Shown here piece after piece: positions 18,205-26,165 of a DNA stretch of 64,000 bases. The first letter of the stretch is position 1; every line of letters starts with the position of its first letter. The notes beneath the pieces were generated by a model. The model worked only from the letters and a program-made list of their open reading frames with translations. It made no database searches and had not been told where the DNA came from. Origin of the DNA: a gamma proteobacterium NOR5-3 (GTDB taxonomy: Bacteria > Pseudomonadota > Gammaproteobacteria > Pseudomonadales > Halieaceae); NCBI GenBank assembly GCA_000158155.1, contig DS999405.1, forward strand, positions 833,623-897,622, written 5' to 3'. Position numbers and translations under genes: made by a program.

Positions 18205-18824
18205 ACACAGTGACCAAGACCTATCATCACGGTGATCTCAGAAACGCCTTAATTGTCGGCGCTGCAGAAATTATTGAAGAAAGCGGGTCTCTTAACTTTG
18301 CCATGGCCGATGCCGCACGGCGCGCGGGGGTGAGCACTGCGGCCCCCTACCGACACTTTCGTGACCGGGACGCCCTGCTTGAAGCGGTAAGCCAATTGGC
18401 TTTTTATGGCCTTGGCCTCAGTGTTCGTGACGCCGTGGAGAATACCGAACACGGCAGTATCGAAGGCATTATTGCTATTGGGCAGACCTATATAGATTAC
18501 GTTATCCGCAAAGCAGCCTTCTACGATCTCATGTGGGGTGATGCGGGCGCCAGATCCATGGATGCAGATAGCTTCGACAAAAAAGCATCGGGGTTTTACG
18601 TCCTGGTGGACGCCGTTGATGCGTACACACGCAAGCAGGGCTTGAAGGATATCGATCTTCTGGATCTCGCCGTGCAGCTCTGGTCTATGGTGCACGGCAT
18701 GAGTGCGATTTCCATGAGCGGCAAACTCCCCTATTTCTACCCTGATGCTGATATCCCCAAAATGCTCGATAGTAGTACCCGCATATTTATGGAAGGATTG
18801 AAGGCCACCAACAATAGTGAATGA
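18201..18824 (+). CDS. TetR-family transcriptional regulator
   Basis: 207 residues. The N-terminal helix-turn-helix is NFAMADAARRAGVSTAAPYRHF (about 34-55, shown in part: MADAARRAGV, APYRHF). The C-terminal ligand domain resembles the WHG-type group (ATP-independent, all helical). Its ATG overlaps the frame-restored permease stop, so it is the third gene of the efflux operon and probably represses it from the palindrome near 13862-13880. The inducer is unknown. A frameshifted permease could lower coupled translation of this regulator. Confidence 0.9.
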   Translation: MNTVTKTYHHGDLRNALIVGAAEIIEESGSLNFAMADAARRAGVSTAAPYRHFRDRDALLEAVSQLAFYGLGLSVRDAVENTEHGSIEGIIAIGQTYIDYVIRKAAFYDLMWGDAGARSMDADSFDKKASGFYVLVDAVDAYTRKQGLKDIDLLDLAVQLWSMVHGMSAISMSGKLPYFYPDADIPKMLDSSTRIFMEGLKATNNSE

Positions 18825-18834
18825 GTAAGCAACA

Positions 18835-19542
18835 ATGACACACAGCAAGACCAGTTCACTCGTTTTTCCAGCGCCGGTTATGCCGCTTGTACCGGTCACA
18901 GATGAAGCCAGCTTTTTCCCTGTGCGGCGCATTTTTTGCGTGGGTCGCAACTACGCAGAACACGCCAAGGAGATGGGCGCGGACCCCGAGCGAGATCCGC
19001 CGTTCTTTTTTACTAAGCCCGCCGACGCCATCGTTGCCAACGGCACGGATATCCCCTACCCCCTGGCAACAGCCAACCTTCACCATGAGGTTGAATTGGT
19101 TATTGCTATAGGACAAGGGGGAACGCATATCCCAACTCATTCAGCACTGGATCACGTTTTTGGATACGCAGTAGGCAATGATCTCACCCGGCGCGACCTG
19201 CAGGCCCAGGCCAAGAAAAACGGACGCCCCTGGGACACCGCCAAGGGCTTTGATCAATCGGCTCCCATCTCCAGTATCAGCCCCGTGACCCTTTGCGGAC
19301 ATATAAACAGCGGCGAAATTTCTCTGAAGGTGAATGGCGAGCTGCGTCAAACAGGTGATGTCAGTGACATGATCTGGTCCGTCAGTGAAATCATCAGCGC
19401 GCTGTCTGCACTGTTTGCCCTACAGCCCGGGGATTTGATTTTTAGCGGCACACCCGCCGGGGTAGGTCCTTTGGAGCCAGGTGATCAGGTGCATGCCGTT
19501 ATTGAGGGCCTTACGCCGTTGCACCACGCAATAAGCAGTTAA
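18835..19542 (+). CDS. fumarylacetoacetate hydrolase-family enzyme
   Basis: 235 residues of the FAH fold, enzymes that hydrolyse or decarboxylate C-C bonds of 2-oxo acids such as fumarylpyruvate or acylpyruvates. Visible are CVGRNYAEHAKEMG, FTKPADAIV, the metal-binding Glu pair in LHHEVELVIAIG, the Asp in VGNDLTRRDLQ, and the late loop LIFSGTPAGVGPL. The best size and motif match is to fumarylpyruvate hydrolase/acylpyruvase (FAHD1-like). It begins ten bases after tetR on the same strand, but a role in efflux is not implied. Exact substrate not known. Confidence 0.88.
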   Translation: MTHSKTSSLVFPAPVMPLVPVTDEASFFPVRRIFCVGRNYAEHAKEMGADPERDPPFFFTKPADAIVANGTDIPYPLATANLHHEVELVIAIGQGGTHIPTHSALDHVFGYAVGNDLTRRDLQAQAKKNGRPWDTAKGFDQSAPISSISPVTLCGHINSGEISLKVNGELRQTGDVSDMIWSVSEIISALSALFALQPGDLIFSGTPAGVGPLEPGDQVHAVIEGLTPLHHAISS

Positions 19543-19605
19543 CGGTGTCGCCTATATCCTCGGAACAAACTGTTACCCATGTGCCAAGAAAGCACCGGTG
19601 AGAAT

Positions 19606-19682
19606 TGGCGCGCCCAGGAGGATTCGAACCCCCGACCGCCGGCTTAGAAGGCCGATGCTCTATCCAGCTGAGCTATGAGCGC
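19606..19682 (-). tRNA. tRNA-Arg (anticodon TCT)
   Basis: 77 bases with an encoded CCA. The acceptor GCGCTCA pairs with TGGGCGC, the D-arm is GCTCAGCTGGATAGAGC, the anticodon loop CTTCTAA gives TCT, and the T-arm GGGGGTTCGAATCCTCC is intact. It reads AGA codons. Confidence 0.97.
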
Positions 19683-19709
19683 GTATCAAGAAATACTATT
19701 GCGGATAAA

Positions 19710-19786
19710 TGGGGTGGCCGACGGGTCTTGAACCCGCTACCTCCGGAGTCACAATCCGGTGCTCTACCCGGTGAGCTACGGCCACC
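19710..19786 (-). tRNA. tRNA-His (anticodon GTG)
   Basis: 77 bases with an encoded CCA. The extra 5' G pairs with the discriminator C, as expected for histidine tRNA. The anticodon loop is TTGTGAC and the T-arm GCGGGTTCAAGACCCGT is intact. Confidence 0.97.
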
Positions 19787-19916
19787 ACTAAACAGTCAAC
19801 GAGCAGCAGTGCGTCAATAGTGCCTAAAACCCGTCTCAGACCTGTTCCTACTCTTTCCAAACACGGCCCAAAAAGCAGCACTACATCGGCGGGGGGTGTC
19901 GAATGATGTGAAAAGT

Positions 19917-19993
19917 TGGTCGGGGTAGAGAGATTCGAACTCCCGACATCCTGCTCCCAAAGCAGGCGCGCTACCAGACTGCGCTATACCCCG
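19917..19993 (-). tRNA. tRNA-Pro (anticodon TGG)
   Basis: 77 bases with an encoded CCA. The acceptor CGGGGTA pairs with TACCCCG, the anticodon loop is TTTGGGA and the T-arm CGGGAGTTCGAATCTCT is intact. It is first of three tRNAs read in the same direction downstream of cysS. Confidence 0.97.
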
Positions 19994-20136
19994 ATAAAAC
20001 TTTTCAACATCGATGACATGTGTCACCAAAACAACCCAAGCACACAGATCACACTACCTTTCACGCGATCTGTGAGCAAGCCCGATTTAGGGAGCGCGAA
20101 TGTTACTCATCCGCCCCAGCCCCGTCAATCAAAACA

Positions 20137-21525
20137 CTAGCTGTTTATTCTACGCCAGAGCGTTCCGCCGGCTGAGTCTTCCAAAATAATTCCGCCCGCG
20201 GTCAATTCGTCACGAATCTCATCGGCCCGCGCGTAGTCGCGGTTCGCTTTTGCCGCCACTCGCTCGGCGATCAACGCCTCGACGGCCTCTGCATCCAGCC
20301 CCTGGAGATCCGATGCTCCATCGCCCTGCAGCCATTCCAGCGGATCCTGCTGAAGAATCCCCAGAAGATTACCCGCAGCCAGTAACCTCGCCTTTAAGGC
20401 GGGCTTATCTGAACCTGACGCTTTATTGATATCGCGGGCAAGTACATGTAACTCACTGATAGCCAGCGGCGTATTCAAGTCATCACACAGCGCGGCGTAA
20501 AACCCCTCCCCCTCAAGGCTCACCTCACAATCCAACTCGATACCCTGTACCGAGCGCAGCGTATTGTAAAAACTGGTCAGCGTTTGCTCTGCCTGCTCCA
20601 GTAGAGCCTCTGAAAAGTTCAACGGCGAACGGTAATGTGCAGACAGCAAAGCGAAGCGCAGAACCTCACCGCGATAACGCGTCAGGAGCTCTCGAATGGT
20701 CGCCACATTGCCCAGAGACTTGGACATCTTCTCGCCATCCATGTCCAGAAAGGCGTTATGCATCCACACGCGCACAAACTCGTCACCAAACGCACAGCAG
20801 CTCTGCGCGAGTTCATTTTCGTGATGCGGAAAGATGAGGTCGCGACCGCCACCGTGAATATCAATGGTCGGTCCAAGATGCTCCCGGATCATCGCTGAGC
20901 ACTCCAGATGCCAACCGGGCCGCACACGACCCCAGGGGCTTTCCCAACCCGGCTCATCCGCACTCGAAGGCTTCCAAAGCACAAAGTCACCCGGGTGACG
21001 CTTGTATCCAGCGACCTCGACCCGGGCACCGGCGAGCATATCGTCCAATGAGCGGCCCGATAGCTGTCCATAGTCTTTCATGGACGTCACATCGAAGAGC
21101 ACGTGACCTTCTGCCGCGTAGGCGTGATTGCGCTCTATGAGCGACTCGGTGAGCGCAATCATCGGCCCGATGTTGTCTGTTGCGTGGGGCTCCAGGGTCG
21201 GCGGCAACGCGTTAAGCTGCGCCGTGTCTTCGCGATACTTTTGCGCGAATTCGCCAGCAATAACGTCGATGGCCACCCCCTGCTCCTGGGCCGCGCGCAT
21301 AATTTTGTCGTCAATGTCCGTGATGTTGCGGGCGTATACGACCTTGTCGTAATGCGTTTGCAACAGCCGAAACAGCGTATCGAACACCACCACGGGCCGT
21401 GCATTGCCGATATGCGCCAGGTTGTAAACCGTGGGACCGCACACGTACATGGTCACGCAGTCCGGGTCTACTGGGTCGAACGCCTCTTTGCGTCTGGCGC
21501 GCGTGTTGTAAAGCTGAAGAGCCAC
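20137..21525 (-). CDS. cysS: cysteinyl-tRNA synthetase
   Basis: A 462-residue class I synthetase charging tRNA-Cys. Signatures are the zinc and active-site start [19 protein letters not shown] (HIGH motif as HIGN), the zinc ligands in WHLECSAMI and [11 protein letters not shown], and KMSKSLGN. The start is a GTG, fitting the family N-terminus ([15 protein letters not shown]). It lies 26 bases after glnS and precedes the tRNA cluster, a gene order shared with Pseudomonas. Length is normal (461 in E. coli). Confidence 0.97.
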   Translation of the reverse strand: MALQLYNTRARRKEAFDPVDPDCVTMYVCGPTVYNLAHIGNARPVVVFDTLFRLLQTHYDKVVYARNITDIDDKIMRAAQEQGVAIDVIAGEFAQKYREDTAQLNALPPTLEPHATDNIGPMIALTESLIERNHAYAAEGHVLFDVTSMKDYGQLSGRSLDDMLAGARVEVAGYKRHPGDFVLWKPSSADEPGWESPWGRVRPGWHLECSAMIREHLGPTIDIHGGGRDLIFPHHENELAQSCCAFGDEFVRVWMHNAFLDMDGEKMSKSLGNVATIRELLTRYRGEVLRFALLSAHYRSPLNFSEALLEQAEQTLTSFYNTLRSVQGIELDCEVSLEGEGFYAALCDDLNTPLAISELHVLARDINKASGSDKPALKARLLAAGNLLGILQQDPLEWLQGDGASDLQGLDAEAVEALIAERVAAKANRDYARADEIRDELTAGGIILEDSAGGTLWRRINS

Positions 21526-21551
21526 TCTTATCTATTCCCCAAAAATCCTGA

Positions 21552-23216
21552 TCACGCCTTGTCGGCCCAAACGTCCCGCAGGCCAATCGTCTGATTGAAC
21601 ACAGGCGCATCGTGTCGATGATCAAAACGATCCGCCACAAAATACCCCTCGCGCTCAAACTGAAACCGGATCTCCGCGCCGGCCGCTGCGGCGCCGGGCT
21701 CCACCAGGGCGCCCTCCACTACACGCAGAGCCTCGGGGTTGAGCAAGGTCATAAAGTCTGCCCCGCCACGGTCTGGTGCTGGATCCGTAAACAATCGGTC
21801 ATACAGGCGGATGGTGGCCTTAACGGCCGAGCCTGCTTCAACCCAATGAATCACGCCCTTGGGTTTGATCCCATCCTCGGGGTCATTTCCCAGGGTGCCC
21901 TCAATCAAATCGGCGACGACCCCCACTATCTCACCGGCAGCATCTTTTTCCACACCTACTGCCTCAATCACATAGGCATTGCGTAGACGCACGCGCTTGC
22001 CCAGCACCAGGCGCTTGAACTTTTTATTGGCCTCCTCACGAAAGTCATCCGCATCGATGTACAGCGTGTTGGAAAACGGCAATTCCCGCTCCCCAAGCTC
22101 CGGCTTGGAAGGATGCGCCGGGGCAACAATTGCCGGGTGTGCCTCGGTCACATTGCGTAGGGTCAGCTTAAGTGGATTGAGCACGCACATCGCGCGCGGC
22201 GCATTCTGATTGAGGTCGTCGCGAATCGCATGCTCAAGCATCGCCACGTCCACCACACCATCGGAGCGCGAGGTACCGACCATCTCGCAAAAGTGGCGGA
22301 TTGCCGCAGGCGTGTAACCCCGGCGTCGCATGCCCGCAATCGTCGGCATTCGCGGATCATCCCAGGACGCGACCACAGACTCATCGACCAACTGCTTAAG
22401 CTTGCGCTTACTGGTGACCGTGTAGCTGGTGTTCAGGCGCCCAAACTCGTATTGCCGCGGCTGACTTTCCACCGGAAGATTGGCAATGAACCACTCATAC
22501 AAAGGACGGTGATCCTCAAACTCCAAAGTGCATATGGAATGTGTGACACCTTCAATCGCATCTTCCTGACCATGAGCAAAGTCGTAGGTCGGGTAAATGG
22601 GCCAGGCATCGCCGGTCTGGTGGTGATGCGCCTTGCGAATACGATAAAGGATCGGGTCGCGCATATTCATATTCGGGTGCGCCATATCGATCTTTGCGCG
22701 CAGCACGCGCTCGCCATCGGCAAATTCGCCGGCGCGCATACGACGCAGTAAATCCAGGTTCTCATCGACGGAGCGCTCCCGATAGGGACTGTTGCGCCCG
22801 GGCTCAGTCAGAGTCCCGCGATATTCGCGAGCCTCATCAGGACTCAGGTCATCAACATAGGCTTTGCCCTGCTCCACAAGATGCTCTGCCCAGCGGTAAA
22901 GCGTATCGAAATAGCTTGAGGCAAAGCGCACCGGACCCTCCCAGCTGTATCCCAGCCAGGCTACGTCGGCTTGAATCGACTCAATGAATTCCTGACTTTC
23001 TTTTTCCGGGTTTGTGTCATCAAAGCGCAGGCGGCAAATTCCGCCAAACTCCTCGGCCAATCCAAAATTGACGCTGATGGACTTGGCGTGGCCGATATGC
23101 AGATACCCGTTGGGCTCCGGCGGAAACCGGGTGACGATCTGCGTCACCTTCCTGGATTTGAGATCCTCGGCAATCAGCGTGCGCAAAAAATTATTACTGG
23201 TAGTACCAGATTCCAC
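21552..23216 (-). CDS. glnS: glutaminyl-tRNA synthetase
   Basis: 554 residues from the GTG at 23216, chosen because GGAGG lies nine bases upstream and the family N-terminus (NFLRTLIAEDL) follows within a few residues; an upstream ATG frame to 23282 adds non-homologous residues. Class I synthetase motifs are PPEPNGYLHIGHAKS, the KMSKS equivalent VTSKRKLKQLV, and the two C-terminal anticodon-binding barrels. GlnRS is mostly restricted to gamma- and betaproteobacteria and a few other groups, consistent with the lineage. It leads cysS. Confidence 0.96.
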   Translation of the reverse strand: MESGTTSNNFLRTLIAEDLKSRKVTQIVTRFPPEPNGYLHIGHAKSISVNFGLAEEFGGICRLRFDDTNPEKESQEFIESIQADVAWLGYSWEGPVRFASSYFDTLYRWAEHLVEQGKAYVDDLSPDEAREYRGTLTEPGRNSPYRERSVDENLDLLRRMRAGEFADGERVLRAKIDMAHPNMNMRDPILYRIRKAHHHQTGDAWPIYPTYDFAHGQEDAIEGVTHSICTLEFEDHRPLYEWFIANLPVESQPRQYEFGRLNTSYTVTSKRKLKQLVDESVVASWDDPRMPTIAGMRRRGYTPAAIRHFCEMVGTSRSDGVVDVAMLEHAIRDDLNQNAPRAMCVLNPLKLTLRNVTEAHPAIVAPAHPSKPELGERELPFSNTLYIDADDFREEANKKFKRLVLGKRVRLRNAYVIEAVGVEKDAAGEIVGVVADLIEGTLGNDPEDGIKPKGVIHWVEAGSAVKATIRLYDRLFTDPAPDRGGADFMTLLNPEALRVVEGALVEPGAAAAGAEIRFQFEREGYFVADRFDHRHDAPVFNQTIGLRDVWADKA

Positions 23217-23450
23217 GACTTGGGGCCTCCGCCCTGTAAAAAGCGGCGTAGTATACCGGCTGCCAGCACGGGCAGTCAGCAAGTCATATGGATCATTTAA
23301 CGCTCAGAAGGCGCCCAGGTGGTTCTCACTGCGGGCTAAAACAAGTAACATCGCGCCCCTGCCGGATACCTCAGTGACTCAATCCGGCCCCGGCGTTATC
23401 GCATATCGCCCACTGACACTATGAGCACGTATTCGGAACAAGGATTCACT

Positions 23451-23957
23451 ATGGTCACCCTCAACACCACCTACGGCCCCATCAAGCTTGAACTCGATGC
23501 AGAGAACGCACCGATTTCCGTGGCCAACTTTCTGATGTACGCGCGTGAGGGGCTATATGACGGCACGATTTTTCACCGGGTGATTGACAACTTCATGATC
23601 CAGGGCGGTGGTTTTGATGCTGATATGAAGCAAAGAGAGACCAAAGAGCCTATCGAGAACGAAGCTGACAACGGCCTGAAGAACGATTTCGGCACCGTGG
23701 CTATGGCCCGAACCATGGACCCTCATTCAGCGACCGCGCAGTTTTTTATTAACGTCAAGGACAATGACTTCTTAAACCATAGCGGCAAGACCATGCAGGG
23801 CTGGGGTTATGCCGTGTTTGGCAGGGTCGTCGATGGCGAAGAAACTCTAAACAAGATTCGCGCGGTACCCACCACTTCTCGCGGTGGACATCAGGATGTT
23901 CCCGTTGAAACCGTCATCATCGAATCAGTCGTGATTGACGACGACAACGAGAGCTGA
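23451..23957 (+). CDS. ppiB: peptidyl-prolyl cis-trans isomerase, cyclophilin B type
   Basis: 168 residues, cytoplasmic cyclophilin. Motifs: [20 protein letters not shown] (with the catalytic Arg in FHRV), [17 protein letters not shown] and [15 protein letters not shown]. The ATG at 23451 has AAGGA six bases upstream and gives the usual length (164 in E. coli). It precedes lpxH by 20 bases on the same strand, the order found in Pseudomonas. Confidence 0.95.
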   Translation: MVTLNTTYGPIKLELDAENAPISVANFLMYAREGLYDGTIFHRVIDNFMIQGGGFDADMKQRETKEPIENEADNGLKNDFGTVAMARTMDPHSATAQFFINVKDNDFLNHSGKTMQGWGYAVFGRVVDGEETLNKIRAVPTTSRGGHQDVPVETVIIESVVIDDDNES

Positions 23958-23977
23958 GACGTCCCGCACACTCAAAC

Positions 23978-24697
23978 ATGAGTGACCGCTGCTTCTTTAT
24001 TTCTGATCTGCACCTGGATGAGTCACGGCCCTATGTGACCGAGGCTCTTTCACGGTTTCTTGACCAACGCAGGGACGCCAAAGCGCTATACATTCTTGGT
24101 GACCTCTTCGAGTTCTGGATTGGTGACGACGACGACGCTCCCCTGGTCTCGCACGTCGCACGCATGCTCGAGGACTATCGCCAGTCGGGTCCCGACGTTT
24201 TCATCATGCACGGCAACCGCGACTTCCTGCTGGGGGAGCGCTTTATGGCTCGCGTGGGCGCGCAGTTGCTCCCGGACCCCAGCGTCGTCGAGATTCAGGG
24301 GCAGCGGCTGCTGCTGATGCACGGTGACAGCCTGTGTACCCGCGACACGGATTATCAGGCCTTTCGAACCCTTGCGCGGGATCCCGACTGGCAGGCGAGC
24401 ATGCTGGCACAAAGCCTGGAAGCGCGCCGGGAGTTAGCACAACATCTGCGAAAGACCAGTCAGGATGCCGGCAGCCGAAAAGCCACCGACATCATGGATG
24501 TTACCGAGCGCGACGTCGTCATCGCCATGGAGCAGGCGCACTGCGAAACACTGGTCCACGGGCACACCCATCGTCCCGCCCGTCATGAAGACACAGCAGG
24601 AACGCGTTGGGTACTGGGAGACTGGGACCAAAGCGGCTGGTACATAGAGCTCGCCGACGGGCAGATACAGCTAGTAGAATTCGATATAAAACAATAA
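23978..24697 (+). CDS. lpxH: UDP-2,3-diacylglucosamine diphosphatase
   Basis: A 239-residue calcineurin-like phosphoesterase that makes lipid X from UDP-2,3-diacylglucosamine, the fourth step of lipid A synthesis, at the inner membrane surface. The metal ligands are in FISDLHLDESRP, GDLFEFWIGDD, MHGNRDFLLG, HGDSLCT and VHGHTHRP, in that order. Length equals the E. coli enzyme (240). Downstream of ppiB, convergent with miaE. Confidence 0.96.
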   Translation: MSDRCFFISDLHLDESRPYVTEALSRFLDQRRDAKALYILGDLFEFWIGDDDDAPLVSHVARMLEDYRQSGPDVFIMHGNRDFLLGERFMARVGAQLLPDPSVVEIQGQRLLLMHGDSLCTRDTDYQAFRTLARDPDWQASMLAQSLEARRELAQHLRKTSQDAGSRKATDIMDVTERDVVIAMEQAHCETLVHGHTHRPARHEDTAGTRWVLGDWDQSGWYIELADGQIQLVEFDIKQ

Positions 24698-24744
24698 TTT
24701 AAGGTTAACTAGTGATACTTTGCCTTAGCTTTTAGCAGCAGGGC

Positions 24745-25377
24745 TTATGCTGGCAATCCCGAGTGAAAACGAAACTGCTCATCGACGCCCTGAATCAATG
24801 CCCGCTCCGCTTCAAGCAGAGGCTGCAACCTCGCTTCAATATCTGTGCCGGGTAACAACTCCCGCGCAAGAGACAGGTAATCCATGAAGTGCCGGGACTC
24901 GGAGCGCAGCAAACTTCCATAAAAACGCGTCAGTTCCTCATCCAGTACGGGCAGCACAGCGGCAAAGCGCTCACAGGAGCGAGCCTCGATGATCGCCCCC
25001 ACCAACAGCGTATCCAATAAGCGATAAGGCTCGCTTTTATCGACCAGTTCCCGCAGCCCCGCGGCATAGCGCGACGCCGACAATTGGGGGTAAGCCATCC
25101 CCCGTTTTTCGATGATCGCCAGCACCTGCTCAAAGTGGCGAAGTTCCTCACGCGCCAGACGCGACAACTTGTTCAACAGCGACGGGTGCTCTACGTAGCG
25201 GTACATTAACTGCAACGCCGTCGATGCGGCTTTTTTTTCGCAGTTGGCATGATCAATGAGCAGCGTATGCAGGTTTTCTTCGCTACTCGCCGCCTCGATC
25301 CATGGCTGAGGCGTTTCGCACAGTAAAAAGTCGCGAATGGGGGACATATCAACCCCGGATACCATCGCCGCCGTCAT
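24745..25377 (-). CDS. miaE: tRNA 2-methylthio-N6-isopentenyladenosine hydroxylase
   Basis: A 210-residue non-haem di-iron monooxygenase that hydroxylates ms2i6A37 of tRNAs. Ferritin-like ligand motifs include LIDHANCEKKAAS (E...H-type with ANCEKKAA), LSRLAREELRHFEQV (ExxH as EELRH) and RSCERFAAV. The ATG overlaps the stop of the DUF1289 gene (ATGA). MiaE is found in a subset of bacteria, among them Salmonella and Pseudomonas. Its activity depends on MiaA and MiaB encoded elsewhere. Confidence 0.92.
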   Translation of the reverse strand: MTAAMVSGVDMSPIRDFLLCETPQPWIEAASSEENLHTLLIDHANCEKKAASTALQLMYRYVEHPSLLNKLSRLAREELRHFEQVLAIIEKRGMAYPQLSASRYAAGLRELVDKSEPYRLLDTLLVGAIIEARSCERFAAVLPVLDEELTRFYGSLLRSESRHFMDYLSLARELLPGTDIEARLQPLLEAERALIQGVDEQFRFHSGLPA

Positions 25378-25850
25378 GAGACCCGCTCCTCGCGAAACAG
25401 ATCCGGCACCAGGTGGTAGCGATCGTAGTGCGCGCAGGACAGTGCAAAGTACTCCTGATCGATCTCCTCGCGCAGCGCCAGCAGTGAAACGTTTCTGAAA
25501 CGCAGATCCACCTCAAAGCCAAACGCGGCGGGGTCCTCAATTTGCCCCGCCCCCGCCTTAAGTAGCGCAAACACCCAGCAGTGGGGATCGTGATCGGGAT
25601 TGTGCCGAATCTGCTGCGTCTGTAACTGCCACTGCAGCAAAGTGACATCGATAACGCGCAGACGGTTCTGCACACATTGCGCCAGAAACTGCGCCAGGCG
25701 CGCATCAACGATGCGCTTTTGCTCTTCGCTATAGCCGTTCCAGTGAATCACCTCGTGGGCAAAACGCTTACAGCCACGACAGACGCTGTCGCCGATGCCG
25801 GTGGAACACACACCAATACAGGGAGTTTTGACGCGGGGAAGGCCTTGCAT
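25374..25850 (-). CDS. DUF1289-domain protein
   Basis: 158 residues. The N-terminal 55 or so hold the DUF1289 zinc-like cysteine motif (TPCIGVCSTGIGDSVCRGCKR), followed by the helical E-W-x-x-Y-type segment HWNGYSEEQKRIV. The C-terminal 100 residues look like a second, unassigned domain. It is coupled to miaE by an ATGA overlap, suggesting a shared role in RNA modification. No function is established for the family. Confidence 0.85.
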   Translation of the reverse strand: MQGLPRVKTPCIGVCSTGIGDSVCRGCKRFAHEVIHWNGYSEEQKRIVDARLAQFLAQCVQNRLRVIDVTLLQWQLQTQQIRHNPDHDPHCWVFALLKAGAGQIEDPAAFGFEVDLRFRNVSLLALREEIDQEYFALSCAHYDRYHLVPDLFREERVS

Positions 25851-26165
25851 TGCTACAGGAAAAACTCAGGTTAGGGGTCAATCCGCCAAGGATAATAGCT
25901 ATGCGCAGCAGATGCACCGCTGATTCATGCCGTAGTAGAAATATCCCTGAATAACGATCAAATCACGGCCAGTACATTCAGGCTTTATTCTCAGCAAGGC
26001 AACTACCGCCAACAGTCATTTATCTAATGAATACTGCCGATAAACCCCTGATTTCTGGTCTGATTTGCCCTCCTCGTCTATACTCCGTTGCACTCAAGTG
26101 GGGTCCAAACGGCCAGTGCGTCGCCGGTGATCCCACTGAACACACCACCGAACAAGGAGTTAACT
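25851..26165. other. upstream region of acnB
   Basis: 315 bases between the divergent DUF1289 and acnB starts. The acnB ribosome site AAGGAG (26154-26159) is six bases before the GTG. TATACT at 26079-26084 is a plausible -10 for acnB, with no good -35. I see no gene; a 71-residue minus-strand frame (26020-26235) overlaps acnB and has no family features. Confidence 0.4.
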